Part shown: piece by piece, positions 1 to 12,700 of the stretch
Numbering within the stretch: the stretch's first letter is position 1
Layout of the letters: each line of letters starts with the position of its first letter
NCBI GenBank assembly: GCA_963970005.1
Contig: CAXAMN010021224.1
Span: 929,738 to 993,737 of the forward strand
Length of the DNA stretch: 64,000 nucleotides
Reading direction: 5' to 3'
Source: Durusdinium trenchii
Lineage: Eukaryota > Sar > Dinophyceae > Suessiales > Symbiodiniaceae
Position numbers and translations under genes: made by a program
Notes under the pieces: model-generated
What the model was told of the DNA's origin: nothing
Database searches by the model: none
Seen by the model: only the letters and a program-made list of their open reading frames with translations

Positions 1-3000
1 TATGCTCCTCAACAGTCTTGTCTCAATTTCGGTGGTGTTTTCTCATCTCAGCGAAATAGTCAGTCTCTCCAGCAGGGCGGGACCTCTTTTTGTGCATTTG
101 CAGCGGTTTTGATGTGGGGGGTGCTTTCATCGAGTTCCAGGCCATTCCAGGCCGTTCTCACATTCACTGGGTGGGACGAGCCGTGCTACGCACCCAACCA
201 GGTCTTTTCAGGTCTTTTGTGTTGAGTTCAGGGGGGACGCATGACGATATCAGGTCCCCGTTTTTTCTGCAACTGATGTTTGATTCCCTGTCTGATGGAT
301 CAGGATTCGGGTGTTCCTCCGCTCTGGCCAACAACGACACCCTGCCACCGACAAGCAAGAACAAAGGCCAAATGTACAAATAACTGAAGATCGAATCTAT
401 GCCGCGGAATGGAATCCTACTATAGCACACCAACCTATTCTTGTGCTTCCATGATCTCATCTGAACAGTACCTGGTTTCGAAGCCAAGTGAACGAACAGG
501 CCTTGACAAAGGGTGACTCTGAGGGACCAAGTCAGGTCATCAACTGCAGGAGCTGATCGAAAGATCCTCCCGGCAAACCAAGGGTGGTCCGACAGCCTGA
601 TCCGGGGATGGGCTGGGTCAACACCCGGGAGGTCCCAACGTGTAGCTTGACCTTTCGGGTAGGTCAACCAACCCACAACATGTGAAGGTTTGTGGGAAGC
701 GTCAGACAGAGTCCGCAAGTGATGTCGATAGGTCAACCAAGATATCCTGGTTTTAACCGTTTTAACCCACAGCCATATGACCCCTAGAAGTCCAAAGACC
801 AGTTTGGCACCACCCAAGTAAAGGAAATTCCTGAACTCGGATATTTACATGGTCTTGGACTCCCAGAGGTATATTTATACGTATACAACCATTTACAACA
901 GCTTTTTGAAGCGCCGGACCCCTCGCTCCAAGGCGATCCGGCAGAATATGATTTGCCTGGCCAGAGCCGGGAGTGCCATGGAGGAGTTCTAACGGGAGTG
1001 CCTTCGTGGGGATTTGTCATTACATTGGGGGCTCCTCTCCCAGAGTCTTCGATTACACATGAATTGGAAGAAGATCACTTCTGGGTCGCCCAGTATCAGG
1101 AAGCCGAGCTGTTAGCAGCACAGATGAACGCTTACGCACCTAACCATGCCCGACCCACAGTGACAAAAGAACTTGGAGTCGGGCAGTGGTGCCAATCAGA
1201 ATCTGCTGCCTGTACAGTGAGCAACCATTTTCTGCTTCCATTGTTGCTGGTTTTTGGCTGCGTCCAGCCGAAGACTCTCACGCCCAAAATTGCCACCACG
1301 CCCCTTCTGTGCACATCTAGGCCCCGTGGCCGGAGAGTAGAGTTGAATCGATCAGATCCCAGCATTTTTCCGCCCTAAGCATCCAGGCCCTCAATGGAAA
1401 GGGTTTCGAAGGTCCGGACCCTTGCGTTTCGGTGTCGAGTCCGACCCCTGCCATAGAGGGCCCAAAGGTTCTTAGGGCTGTAAGATCAGGCGATCGGCCC
1501 CATGAGACGTCACGACTCTCCAGCTGTGACTCAATCCAAACCGACTCGCTACATCAAATTCTCATGGCCAATTGGGCAGTTCATGGAGACCAAATCACCC
1601 CTGGAAGAGGGGCCTTGCTACTCTTGTTGTAGTGCCTTCTACATTTTGAGAATCAACTGGAAGGGATTGTCCGCAGTCCCCTTGGTTCATTGGGGTCACT
1701 GCCACAGTGCCATAATCATTGTTTGCTAGCACTCATCCACTCCGTGTATGTCATAATATGCCTAGATTGAGGGAACAAGGTGGTTGAAAAGGGATACATG
1801 TGGGATCATCTGGGCATATTCCATTGGGGCTGGGTGTGGTTCTTAGCATCAAACACACACATACACCTAGTATTTCATGTACACATCTGACACCTACACA
1901 CCTACACACCTACACACACACACCCAGCCGCCATGCCCTGGTCACACACCCTCCGTTCGGTCCCGGTCCGGCCCAAGGAGTCACATCTTGGGACCCGACT
2001 TGGCAGCTTGGAGGGGAGGGATGGACCACGGAGACGGCAGGACAGGCTGCGCCACGAGGGGATCCACTAGGCGTTCGCCTGGGCGCAGGAAGAAAGGACG
2101 GTTTCGTAGAGAAGGAGCAGTTTGATCAGCTGATCTGGGGCAGGACATGGTTGTGACTTAGAGATTTCCCGATATTTCCCAGAGCCATGACGATGGATAT
2201 CAATCTGACAGAAAGGTCTTAACTATAACATGATATGACATGTGTTTTCCTTGTTGTTCTTTGGAATCATTCTGCACATTTCAGGCAACTGCTTTGATCA
2301 AGTATTGGTGCCGGGAGGCCCTCCCGAAGTTTGAGGCGACGACCGGGGACCTCGCACCGTGGGAAAACCGCCAACTTCCAGGGCCCGACCATTGGGGGGT
2401 CTATGCTTTGTATGGTCAACTCGTCCGACTGGAACATCTGGAATCACCCTTGCACTCCCGACATGGGAACTGCCTGGATGCCCTGAAAACTCACTCACAT
2501 GACATGGAAGTAAGTGGAACATGGTTTTTTGAAAGACTACTTTCCTTTATAAACAGCCTAGGGGATGTTCAACTTCCATGTGATGCGTTCGTCGGAGTGT
2601 ACCCTGGGAATGTATGGAATGCTCATAAACTTCAGAAGGTGACGCTTGGCTTCGCCCTCTTCGGTTTTTTGGGGTTCAATTCTCGAGGTGCCGGAACAGG
2701 GTCGTTGATGGTCATTGATTTGTAACAGACAACTAGAATGCTTTGGAACAGCCAGGGGGGATTCTGCCATAGTCTGCAAATGATATCCAAATCACTGGAG
2801 AGTTTCGACAATGAAAGAAGTTTTATATAGTTCACCCTGTATGCCGGATCCTGCAACCCCGGATTATGTTTTGCATGTACATTGTGTTATAATTTCAATG
2901 TATTTCGACTCGACTCATTTCCATAATAGTCCAAGACATCTTTTTTGGGGGGGGGGGCAACCTTGCCCTGGCCATTGGGCATGCAATGCTGATGGGCGAT

Positions 3001-6000
3001 GTTCATTGACCAGCTGTGGTAGTCTACTAGATTCTCCATAGCAATAGGAAGAACCATTGGTGACCTGGTAGTCAGATGTAGTCAGAGTGCTATTATTTTA
3101 TGATTGTTTGATTCTGTTTGTGTGTGATTCTGTTCCACTCTTGACCCGCCAGCTTCGTTGGTGTTTCTTCGTTGCTCGTTTTTTTCAACGTCTTGACCAA
3201 CGTGCGCGTGTGGCTGTGGAGGTCATGGTGGGCTTTGACCCAGACCTGCATGATGATCCAAGGCTTCTAGGCAATGCTGAGTTGCATGAGACGTGACATT
3301 CCAAAAGACACAGCATCGACGGTTCTCTTGTTTGCTGTTCTTTGTGGGCTCGGAGACAAGCTTCGCATGCTGTCTGAAGTGACGTTGGACTACCAGTGTC
3401 TTGACCAGGTCGAGCCCCAAAGAACCATTGTACTGTACAGTGGGAGCGTGTGTGAGGACGGGACATCTGAGACTCATACTTGCATCCCTTGAGTTCGTTC
3501 AACGCTGGTGCTTGGGACGGCCCTGCGAAGCCAGGGAAGTCCCACCACATGCGGATCATTGCCACCCGGATGCGCGGCGCGGACGCGGAACGACATCGCT
3601 GCAGGTTGAACCACATCGCCCTGGTCGATTGATGGCGTGGATCTAGGGCCTAGGGTTCATGTACGTGGTTTCGAAAAGCCCCTTTTGGAACCGTCCGAGA
3701 AATCAACGTCAGACTGCTTTGGTGGATCGTCTTGGATGGTCCGGAAGAAATTATCATGGTCTCACTGGACAGGTTTTTTTGGTTTTTGCCTGCGCTCAGT
3801 TGAACTACATACCCAAGGGCTAGAAATCCAACCACGTGTTTTTGTTTTGTTCAAGTATCTTTACGAAACAGCCGTTCGTTTCACAAAGGATTTTAGATTC
3901 AAAAGCCAGGTCAACCCTGAAATACCTTAACTCCTTGAATGGTCGAGTCTATCCTGGTCGCAGCAAGCGAGACCATGCGCACGTCACAGGTCATGTTCTG
4001 TTTCGGTAGACCCTCGACCTGGGACAACCCGTTCCGGTGGATGACCCAGCTCTTCGGTTGAGGATTGGAGCCGATGTTCTGAAGGATCAGACTCGATGTT
4101 GAACAAACAACATGGTTCTTTTGCTAGGGAAAACCATGTTTTTGATGGGCCATGTGGGTGCCCCCTGGTATGCATTATGGCTATTCTGCATGCAAAGTCT
4201 ACTTTCTAGATCTTGACTGCGCATGAAGACTGGCTCAGGCTGAGCACTACCAAGTGCCGTTTGAGGAGATGCTCCTCATTGATGACAGTGTCACCCGGCA
4301 GTCCGAGAAACACGGTGACTCCGAAGTGTTGCAAGTGGGGGTCAAGAATCAAGAATCAGGTGGTGGAGTGAGGGACCCTTGAAGCGATTGAACCCTGGAT
4401 GCGAAGGAAGACTTATAACTATAACTATAACAACATGATACTTTATAATATTTTATAATGTTGCTGTATGTGTCATTAGAGACATTGCATGTCCTCCTTG
4501 TTCTGAATGAATGATAGGCAGTGTGTACCTCTTGTTTGGTACCTCTTCTTGCCTCCATGCGAATTCTCCAGGGCCCCAGTCACCTGGAGAATCCGCAATC
4601 CATCAGGCTCGGAACCTGCGAAATACCGATGGCTGGCAAGGAGCGCGAGAACGGTCCGCACCGCGCACGTCGCTTCTGGGGGGGTTTTCTTTCGACTCCG
4701 AAGCCTGTGACGGCACGGCAGGGTCGTTTGACACGTTTGAGCGAAGAACTGCGGGGCAGCGCGAGAACGGCCGTACGGGGCGTCCACTTGTCCTTCTTTC
4801 CTGAATAGTGATCATGCAGCTCCGTCCTTCTTTTGCATACAGGGCCCCAGCAATTTGATAGGTGTTTGAACAAGTGATGTTGGGCCAAAGTCATCAAGAG
4901 AGAACATAAGAGCAGCTATCGATCAACGTGCTCCCAGCATTTATCCTATCCTCTAGCATATGATTGACAAGGAATGGCCATGTATGTCTGAGCTGACTGA
5001 TGCTTCATATAGTGGTTTGTCCCTACAGTCTAGAGTCTATTAAATGCTGCTCCACTTTCAACCTTTCCGAGTTCCGACAATTTCTTTCGGAACTCAAAGA
5101 GGATGGTTGTTCGATAAGACCCTGCAATCAAAGGAACTGAAAGGATTGCTTTGCGAATTGGCGAATTGCTATTCTTGGTCATATAAGCGATCCACCCTAC
5201 CATTGCTTTTCCATCCACAGTATATATGCCTGAACCCTCCAAAGTACCCTCAAATACAGGACATGTGACATGACTTCATCAAAAGAGGTCCTTGTACCCG
5301 CGTTTAGGAATTCTCGGGAGTGCTTTGAGTGATCCTCAATATTTTTGGGTGGGGTGAAACTGCCTGTTTGCGACCAGGGCTTGAAATGCTTTTCTTCGCT
5401 TCCCACCCCAAAACCCGACCCTTCATGCTTTGACCGCATTCTCCCGGGCTTTCTCGACGACCTTTGCGGCGCCGCTGCGCTTTGCGCAGCTCCCAGGACT
5501 CCTGGTGCGCGAACCCAAAGTCGGCTTCCGCTTCGAAGACTGCCAGAGCTGAGGTCGAAAAGGTCGCCCCCAGGTCGCCAGGGTTTGGATGGGTTTGGAT
5601 GGGTCAAACATACCCTTTCTATGCCATGCTGCAAGGAGAGGCATGGGGTGCTTTGGTTGGGTCGCTTTGGTGCGGCTTGTTGGGGGGGAGTACCAATGTC
5701 CAAGACACCTCCAACACCACTTTTTTTTCCTCATCTTTTCCAGGCATAGGTTCTAGCACTTCTGGCCCTGCATAGAGTATGGAAACTTACGAGGGATCAA
5801 AGCACTACTGTCACAAGAACCAAAGAGTGTTAGCATTAGAATTTGTTATGTGTTTTTCTTTTCAGAACCAAAGAGTGTTAGTGTTTGAACTTGTTAAAGG
5901 CCATTGTGCCAAATTGTTGGATGATTCGCTTCGGGCAGGCGCGTCCTGGTATAAAGATCGCCAGGATGCACCAAAACACAATTAACATCATTGTAGAGGG

Positions 6001-6644
6001 CCGATCACTCCTGCTGCACCTGTTGCACCACGTGGCTTTTTGTCAACGCATGGGTTCCAGACTCATGGGTTGACGGGGTTCCAACTGGTGAACCACATGG
6101 AGAAGACCCTGGATAAACATGATAAAACCTGGGGTTCGCTGGCTGGATGTGAAGTTTTTGACTTGCTTGAGGGAAGGATCCAGGAGGGCCCGGGAATCTG
6201 CCTTTTGTAGGCCACTGAAGGCTTCTCTTGCAGGTCCATTTTCGTATTCCTGATGCATCCTACATCCTGGTCAAGTTCGTGGGGACCTTCCAGTCACACA
6301 TGCCAGCCTTTCCTGAAGGTCCTGAAAGCATGAACACGGAAAACCAGGTTTAGTCGAAGGCGCTCGTAAGAACAGAGATCCTTCCGACTGGATTCCAGCT
6401 TTGTTTGAAGCAATCATTCCAGCCAGGCACGTGCAGGGTATATAGTGACTTCTTGTAGAAAGGATAGTGAAAGCATCTTCCTGGAATACAGCAAAACACA
6501 CCACCTAGCAGCTCTATCCACTACACCTCCTTGATTCTGATGGATCGCCCCACGGTTCATCTTCCAAGTCCTTCCGGAACGCACGGTTCGCTTCCGCCGT
6601 ATCGAGAGATCCCGCTTCGCCGTCGATCGCGGTTCAGTCCCCAG
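1..6644. other. Upstream region without a recognisable gene
   Basis: I see no convincing protein homology here. Longest open frames (for example 164-817 on the minus strand) match nothing I know. It holds CA-rich repeats at about 1854-1925 and hairpin remnants. Possible but unsupported exon-like pieces lie at about 2287-2400 (after TTTCAG) and 5480-5545 (PKVGFRFED). It may contain the 5' part of the helicase gene. Confidence 0.4.
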
Positions 6645-6716
6645 GTCCCCGGATCTCGGTCATGTCGGAGAGCGAGAAGCGCCACGCCAAGCAGTCGAAG
6701 AAGGCCACCGAGACCG
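6645..6716 (+). CDS. ASCC3: Candidate helicase exon: segment before first cassette
   Basis: After an AG acceptor at 6643-6644 the frame reads [20 protein letters not shown] and runs to a GT at 6717. The SESEK..AKQ pattern resembles the charged, Lys/Glu-rich stretch that precedes the first helicase cassette of ASCC3. It is the most upstream exon I would assign. The match is short and low in complexity, so it could be chance. Confidence 0.45.
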
Positions 6717-9700
6717 GTGCCGGTCCCGGACGCTCCGCCTCTGGACCGGGCGGGTTTGAAGCAAGTGAAGGTTGGAGTTCGGCGGGAGGGACCGGGTGTT
6801 CGGAGTTCTGGCGGAGTTCTGGCCGGTGGTGTGTGGGGTCTATAGACATGTGACTTAAGGTGTGCAAGGTGACAAGGTGGGGGAGTCACCTCAGCATCTT
6901 CCCCTCGAATCGAATCAGGTTCACTCATGGTAGGCAGCCTGTGCCGTGCTGCCACGTGGAGCGTGTCCATGCGGCGCAGGGAGGTCCCAGACACTTCATG
7001 GAAGGTGTGTAAGTATATGGTTACATTGGCCAATCATTGAGGTAGTTGAAACGGGGCTGTCTGGGGCTTGATGCAAATGGATGCGGAGCTTCGTCAGGGG
7101 CCCGCACGTCCTTGCCGGAAAGTGTTGCACCAATTCTGATTTTAGAGTGCAGTGGGTAGTCTGAGTACATATACTATAGATATATAGTCGCTAGAAATAG
7201 GAGCTATGAGGTCAAATACTTACAACTTACAAGTCCCCACCATGGATTGATCCGCACCTCAGTGATTTAAGCTTTGACATTGAGTCCAATGCCGCGATCG
7301 AGCTCCACTTTCGCCCAAGCGAATGATACACATCACTGACTTATGGGGTCTAGACCATGCTTTGGAAGTACTCCAAGACCATCCAAAAAGGAGGTACTTG
7401 GAACCTAGAACGTAACAAGAACACAGAATGTCCAAGGGCTGGGATGAGAATTCACAGCATTTTGACTGGAACAACTGGTTTTAATAGGGAACAACATAAA
7501 ATCAACAAGTCCTGATACTTGTCCTGGAAGCCCAGGCTAATGCAAGTTGGTAGTAGTCATTGCAGATGGACCCCTTAGCCTTGAGCCTTAATTAGTCAAA
7601 TGTGAAGAAACTCAAGCGTGTTCACAGCGCCCATGTGGAACGATCTATGCAGCGACACAGCACCCGACTCTATGTACAGATTTGCTTTGGAGGCTTTAGG
7701 TAGTTTTCGCAACCTAAAGGCAGGTGGTAGCCAATCAGAGTCCGCGGACGGCGGTGCTTGCATAATATTGTTTAGCCGTTTTTTTTCCCTTAGCCTTGTT
7801 TTTTAGTCTGAATCCCTTAGTACAACAAACAGTTTTCGGCAGGAACCATTACAGTAAATCAATGCTGGTTTCTGCGGATGCTTCTAGGATTTACGTCCAG
7901 TGGTGCTCGACAGGCAGCCATACGTGAGAATCGGCCTACAGGAGAGTGGGGATCTCAGCGCGTGGACGATTCACTGCGTCTACAGGCAGTTGCATCGATC
8001 GTTAAATCTTTGGTTTGAACATTAGGTAGTTATATAAACTCCCTAGAACTCACATGGAAGTGGACACCCCCCCCTGTTTGTAGAGGAAACTCGTTTTCCA
8101 GGCCATTTTCCGCTTCAATATTATATAGTTCCAGGGAGTGTAGCGGTGCTTCTGCAAGTCCAATGCTATGCTGAGATGAAGGTTCGTGGGCCATCGCTCC
8201 GGCCAGTTGTTGCGACAGTTGAACAAAGCTACATGCAGGAAAGACAGCTTATAGCCTATTAGCAGCGGTTTGTTTCGAGCATTTCATGAAGAACAGTACA
8301 GATACCATGGAAGACCCATCCCGGTTGTTCGAAGTGAGCTTTTGATATCATAGGGTCCAGGTCACCTGGGCCTGTAAAAGGTCACTGGCTGGCACTCCAA
8401 AGAGGTCACACATGAATCATTAGCAGACAGTCTTTCAGTTTCTCATCATGATCAAGATACATCGATTTGAGGGATGCGTTACTCACATGGAACCCATACA
8501 GGAAGCCAACTAGGAAGCACTAATTACTAGCACCACGGAAAGAGGGTGTCCATTAGCCCCAAAAAGAGGTCAAGGGGTGTCCATTAACCACCCCGACTGG
8601 GGGTCCAGGTATACATCCATTGCTACCGTTTGGATCCATTTGGTGTTTCAGGCGTTTCTGAGATTTCAGGTCGGTGCCCACAGGTTTGGTCTCTCCCTTC
8701 TTAGAAGCTTTGGCATTTTTTTTTGCGGCAAGACAAGCACCTGTGTTGTGAATCTCAGGGGTTCTTTGATTTCTTTTACCATGGTTTCATTTGACACGGA
8801 CTAAACATACTAAAGGAGAGTAGATCAGGGAGGGTGCAGTGAATTTTCTCCAAATCATGTAAAGCCACAGGCGGCCCTCCAAAAAGAAGCGACAACTTCC
8901 ACTTTCGCACCAGTCTTAAACAATGGATTTTGACCACACCTCATATGGATTCATATAGGATTTTGTGGAATGCGCATCACTTTTTGCTTGGGTAACCACC
9001 CCATCCCCAGCTTCCAGGTTGGCCCACATGGCAGCACTCCAGCCGGGATGCCCACACCTGTGAAGACCAGGGGCGATAGATCTCGTCCTCTCATGTCGTG
9101 GAGGAGTTCTGAGAAAGAGGGGAGCAGATGTAAGATGGTGTATGATCCTCCTTTTTGATGAAACATGTGCCGGACTTCAATCCGGAACGTGTTCAGCCCG
9201 ATTTTCCAAACAAAAGCCTAGGACCCTGAAAAAGTGCCGGTCTGAAGGTCTAGGAGTCGCAAAATAAAGAACCTGCTTGTGACACTGAACACGGCTGAGG
9301 ATTGGAGACTAGGAGTGTCCATGGTCAACTTATTGCTCCAAAGCACCACCTCTTTGGACGTACAGTAAGCAGAGTAGATGGCACTGGCATCCCTGGTGGT
9401 TGGGTGGTTTATATGGACCCCCCATCTGTCGACAGACATCTAAAAGACATGTGCCATCTAAAATCACAGTATAGAAGAAGCTGTTTGTTCTCTTGACATA
9501 TGTTGCTTCTTGACCATGCTGCCCATGTCCTTGCATGTGGTGCACATGGTGCACACCCACTTGTGAACCAACTGGCTGGTCAGGTACCATGCGCAGTACC
9601 TTTCTTCTTAGCACGGTCGTTGCCACATCAGACTCTACCTTTCCTGTGACCTTAAGTCGGTCGCACCAGCCGGAGAAAAGGTCACCTCCAAGTCACCTGG

Positions 9701-12700
9701 AAAAACGGGAGCTGAAGAGATGTTTTTCATGTACTATTTTGATCATATAAGATCATTGACATAATAGTAAAAGTGAGATGGTCATTATAATGTAACTAGC
9801 TGAAGTAATAGTAATTAGTCCATTATTAGTAGCTGAAGTCATGTACTAATTATCATAAATGGAACCACTACTGTAGTATTTCGGATAGACTGTAGCCCCT
9901 CAAGGTGGGCTACACCTTCGTTGGGCTCCCCGAAGGTGTCAAGACCCAGGAAGACTCACATGGAAGTGGAGTGCACCACCGGGCTGGCTGAAACGAAAAA
10001 GAGAGTGGTTGAGGTCGTGGAACACCAGCTGATGGAGCCTGGGAAGTGACCCGTGGCTTCCACCATATTCCGACGACCAAGCCACTCCCAGTGGATCCCA
10101 GTTACCACTCTTTGGAACCAGGGATTGTAAGTGTATGGTTTTAGTCTTTGGAACCACTGGTTACCAGCTATATTAGTGGTAACACGTGGTAACTGGATCC
10201 CCTGGTACTGGTTTGGGGGGTTCCATGTGGTTCGAATAGCAGGGAAGTAGGTCCTGGACATCGCAGACAGCTCCGAGGTTACTGGCCACTCTGACTGACG
10301 AGCCCGCAGCGGCTCAGCCAATCGATCAGTGATGGCTTGCGCCTGGACCTTTCGTTCCCTACTAAGTGACCTGTCAAATTGACGGCATGTTAACGTGGCC
10401 TCATCCTATCCCAAGTTCGGCCTTTTCTGAAGGTGGTGGAGGACCTTGGGAATTCGGGATGCTTGCCCCCGGCCGACGTTTGCGACGTGTCCTCGACGTG
10501 GCCGCAGAGACTTGTGATTTGTCAGCGAAGCCAAAGCCTCAAAGCCAAGTGATTCGTCAGTCGTCCTTCCAGTTCCCCGTGTGGTAGCCTCACCTCTATA
10601 GTGTCTGACCTGGAATCCAAACATGACCCTTGTGTTGACCTGGACCCAACTCCTATATTTGAGGAGTACCAAGTGGTCCAAATCCATGAAGCTATTTGAG
10701 GGACGGGGGTCAGGACTTGATGTACTTGGTCTCATGGCTCAAGAAGGTCGCCCACTCACCCCACGCTCCGTATCATCCCTCTCACAGGGCAAACCCCCAC
10801 GGACCTCCAGTGACGGACAAGTAGTCGCGATTCGTTGGGGGAACCTGGAGACGACGTCAGGACCATGCGGAACCAACGAGGATGAAGCAAAACCCTTCTG
10901 AACAGCGCCCAAATTGGGTATTGCTTCGCGGAATTTTGGCTATATCAACCTCTGATGAAGCCTCCTGAGGCTGACCTGGAGATCAAGAAGCCCTTGGCGA
11001 AGCCAAGTCAGCGGCTCATGGGGGAGACCTCCCCAATCGCAGCGGTGGTCCAACTTTTTTTCGTTGAGGAGTCGATCTTCGGGGAGGGTTCCATGTAGGT
11101 TCCATGTGGTTCCACATGCTCTGCAAAGCTACTGTGCTGTACACTGTACTAGTACCATCCCTCAATCCATCAATTCCCTTCCTCGACTCCCGAAGAACCC
11201 TGCTGTCTTCGTCATGTCGGAAGTCTGCACGCAGCAGGCGGGTTCAATTCTGGGGCTTGATGGTGGAGGGATTGCTCCGTCCCACCAGTCAAAGATGTGC
11301 TCGGATTTTCACCTCTTAACTTCTTACCTATGTGACTAAGGCACATGTTGGAATACATGTCGTGCAATTGCTTCCTGTATTTATTTGGTCATCCAGTTTC
11401 TTCACAAATATTCAATCAGCTGGCAGAACACAGCAGCCTGGATAAAGGATATCCACAACAAGTTCCAAGCAGCATGGTGTTTCTTACGCACAACCTGAGG
11501 TGCTGACAAGAACAAGAACGTTCATCAGTCTAGCTTGTCTGGCATGGGCATCGGACTCAGCTCTTCGTTGTTGAGATTTCGGTCAGACTTCCCAACTCTA
11601 TGACTTGCCAGTTGGATTTTGTCACATGCAAAAGGTGAGTGACTGGGGTCCAGATGAGACCTCCAAAAGTGATTCATTTTGGAGTGCCAGCCAGTGCCGT
11701 TTCAACTCATTTTGAGGGGATTGGATTGATCGTCGCTGCTGAGGTTCGATGTTGGCTCCCCAACAGCTTAGCCGCTAAGCCGACCCAACATTGCAGGAAT
11801 ATACCAAGCTGTGTATCTTAGAGATGCCAATATAGGTTCTGATGCCTGGGTTCAATATCTTAGCCTCTCTATATTGGTCTTTTTGTAACCTAGGGTCTAT
11901 TTGATCTTCCCCGCCCATGGTGTTAGCCTTGTCGATCCTTCTGAGCCCCCCCTTGTCACAGTCACTCCCGCGGGCTTTCGCGCGCGGGAACCCCATGGAT
12001 CGTCGTCGCGCAGGGCTCAAGCTGGTGCTGCCCGAGGGCACACAGAGGCAGGTCCTCAAAGGCGAGGAACTCGGACGCTGAGAATGGGCTGGAGAAGATC
12101 TCCCCATATTCATGGGTGTGTATTGAAAAGAAGACACCCTGTCGCTGGCTGGGGAGACTTGTCGTCTTAGGTCTCCCTATTTGAACAATTTTGAACACAC
12201 ACCCCTATTACACACAGATCCACTCTCACTCCGTCTAAGAACGACCCGGCGTAGTGAGGACCTCTTAGAAACGGCTCGGAGCTCACCAATCGATGGTGGC
12301 TCATGCATCTCATCGATCTCATGGTGCGTCAAAAGCGAACCTCCCAGGTCAGAGGCGAAGTGATCCATCTGATTAGTCCATTTGCATGCGAAGAGCTAAG
12401 CTATATATACAAGACCAAACATGACGAAACAATGCAGGGTGAGCCAACATACAAAGCAAGGGGGCAGAGACGGGCAGAGATGAGCAGAGTGACTTTGTGG
12501 AGACCCTTGCCGACAACAGATACCTCAGGTAGTCACCAGTAGTTTGGGGCGAGTGGGTTGTGTTTGCATGTATGGCCTGGTTTTGCTGAAGATGATTTGT
12601 GATGTTCCCTATGGTTAAATCATAATCCCCTTCTGGGGAATGTTTTTTTTTTTTCTATTCTTTTCCAGGTTCCTTAAGCAAATCTAAGATTGGATTTGAT

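Noticed and set aside
164..817. Long open frame of 217 codons on the minus strand
   Set aside because: No recognisable domain or motif and no supporting neighbours. Open frames of this size occur by chance in GC-balanced non-coding DNA.
2287..2725. Open frame after TTTCAG that might be an upstream helicase exon
   Set aside because: It follows a plausible acceptor, but the peptide (ATALIKYWCREALPKFE...) matches no segment of the family that I can identify.
5460..5545. PKVGFRFED-containing segment as an N-terminal helicase exon
   Set aside because: The resemblance to the 'F.F' segment of the N-terminal region is only a few residues, and no splice phase could be tested.
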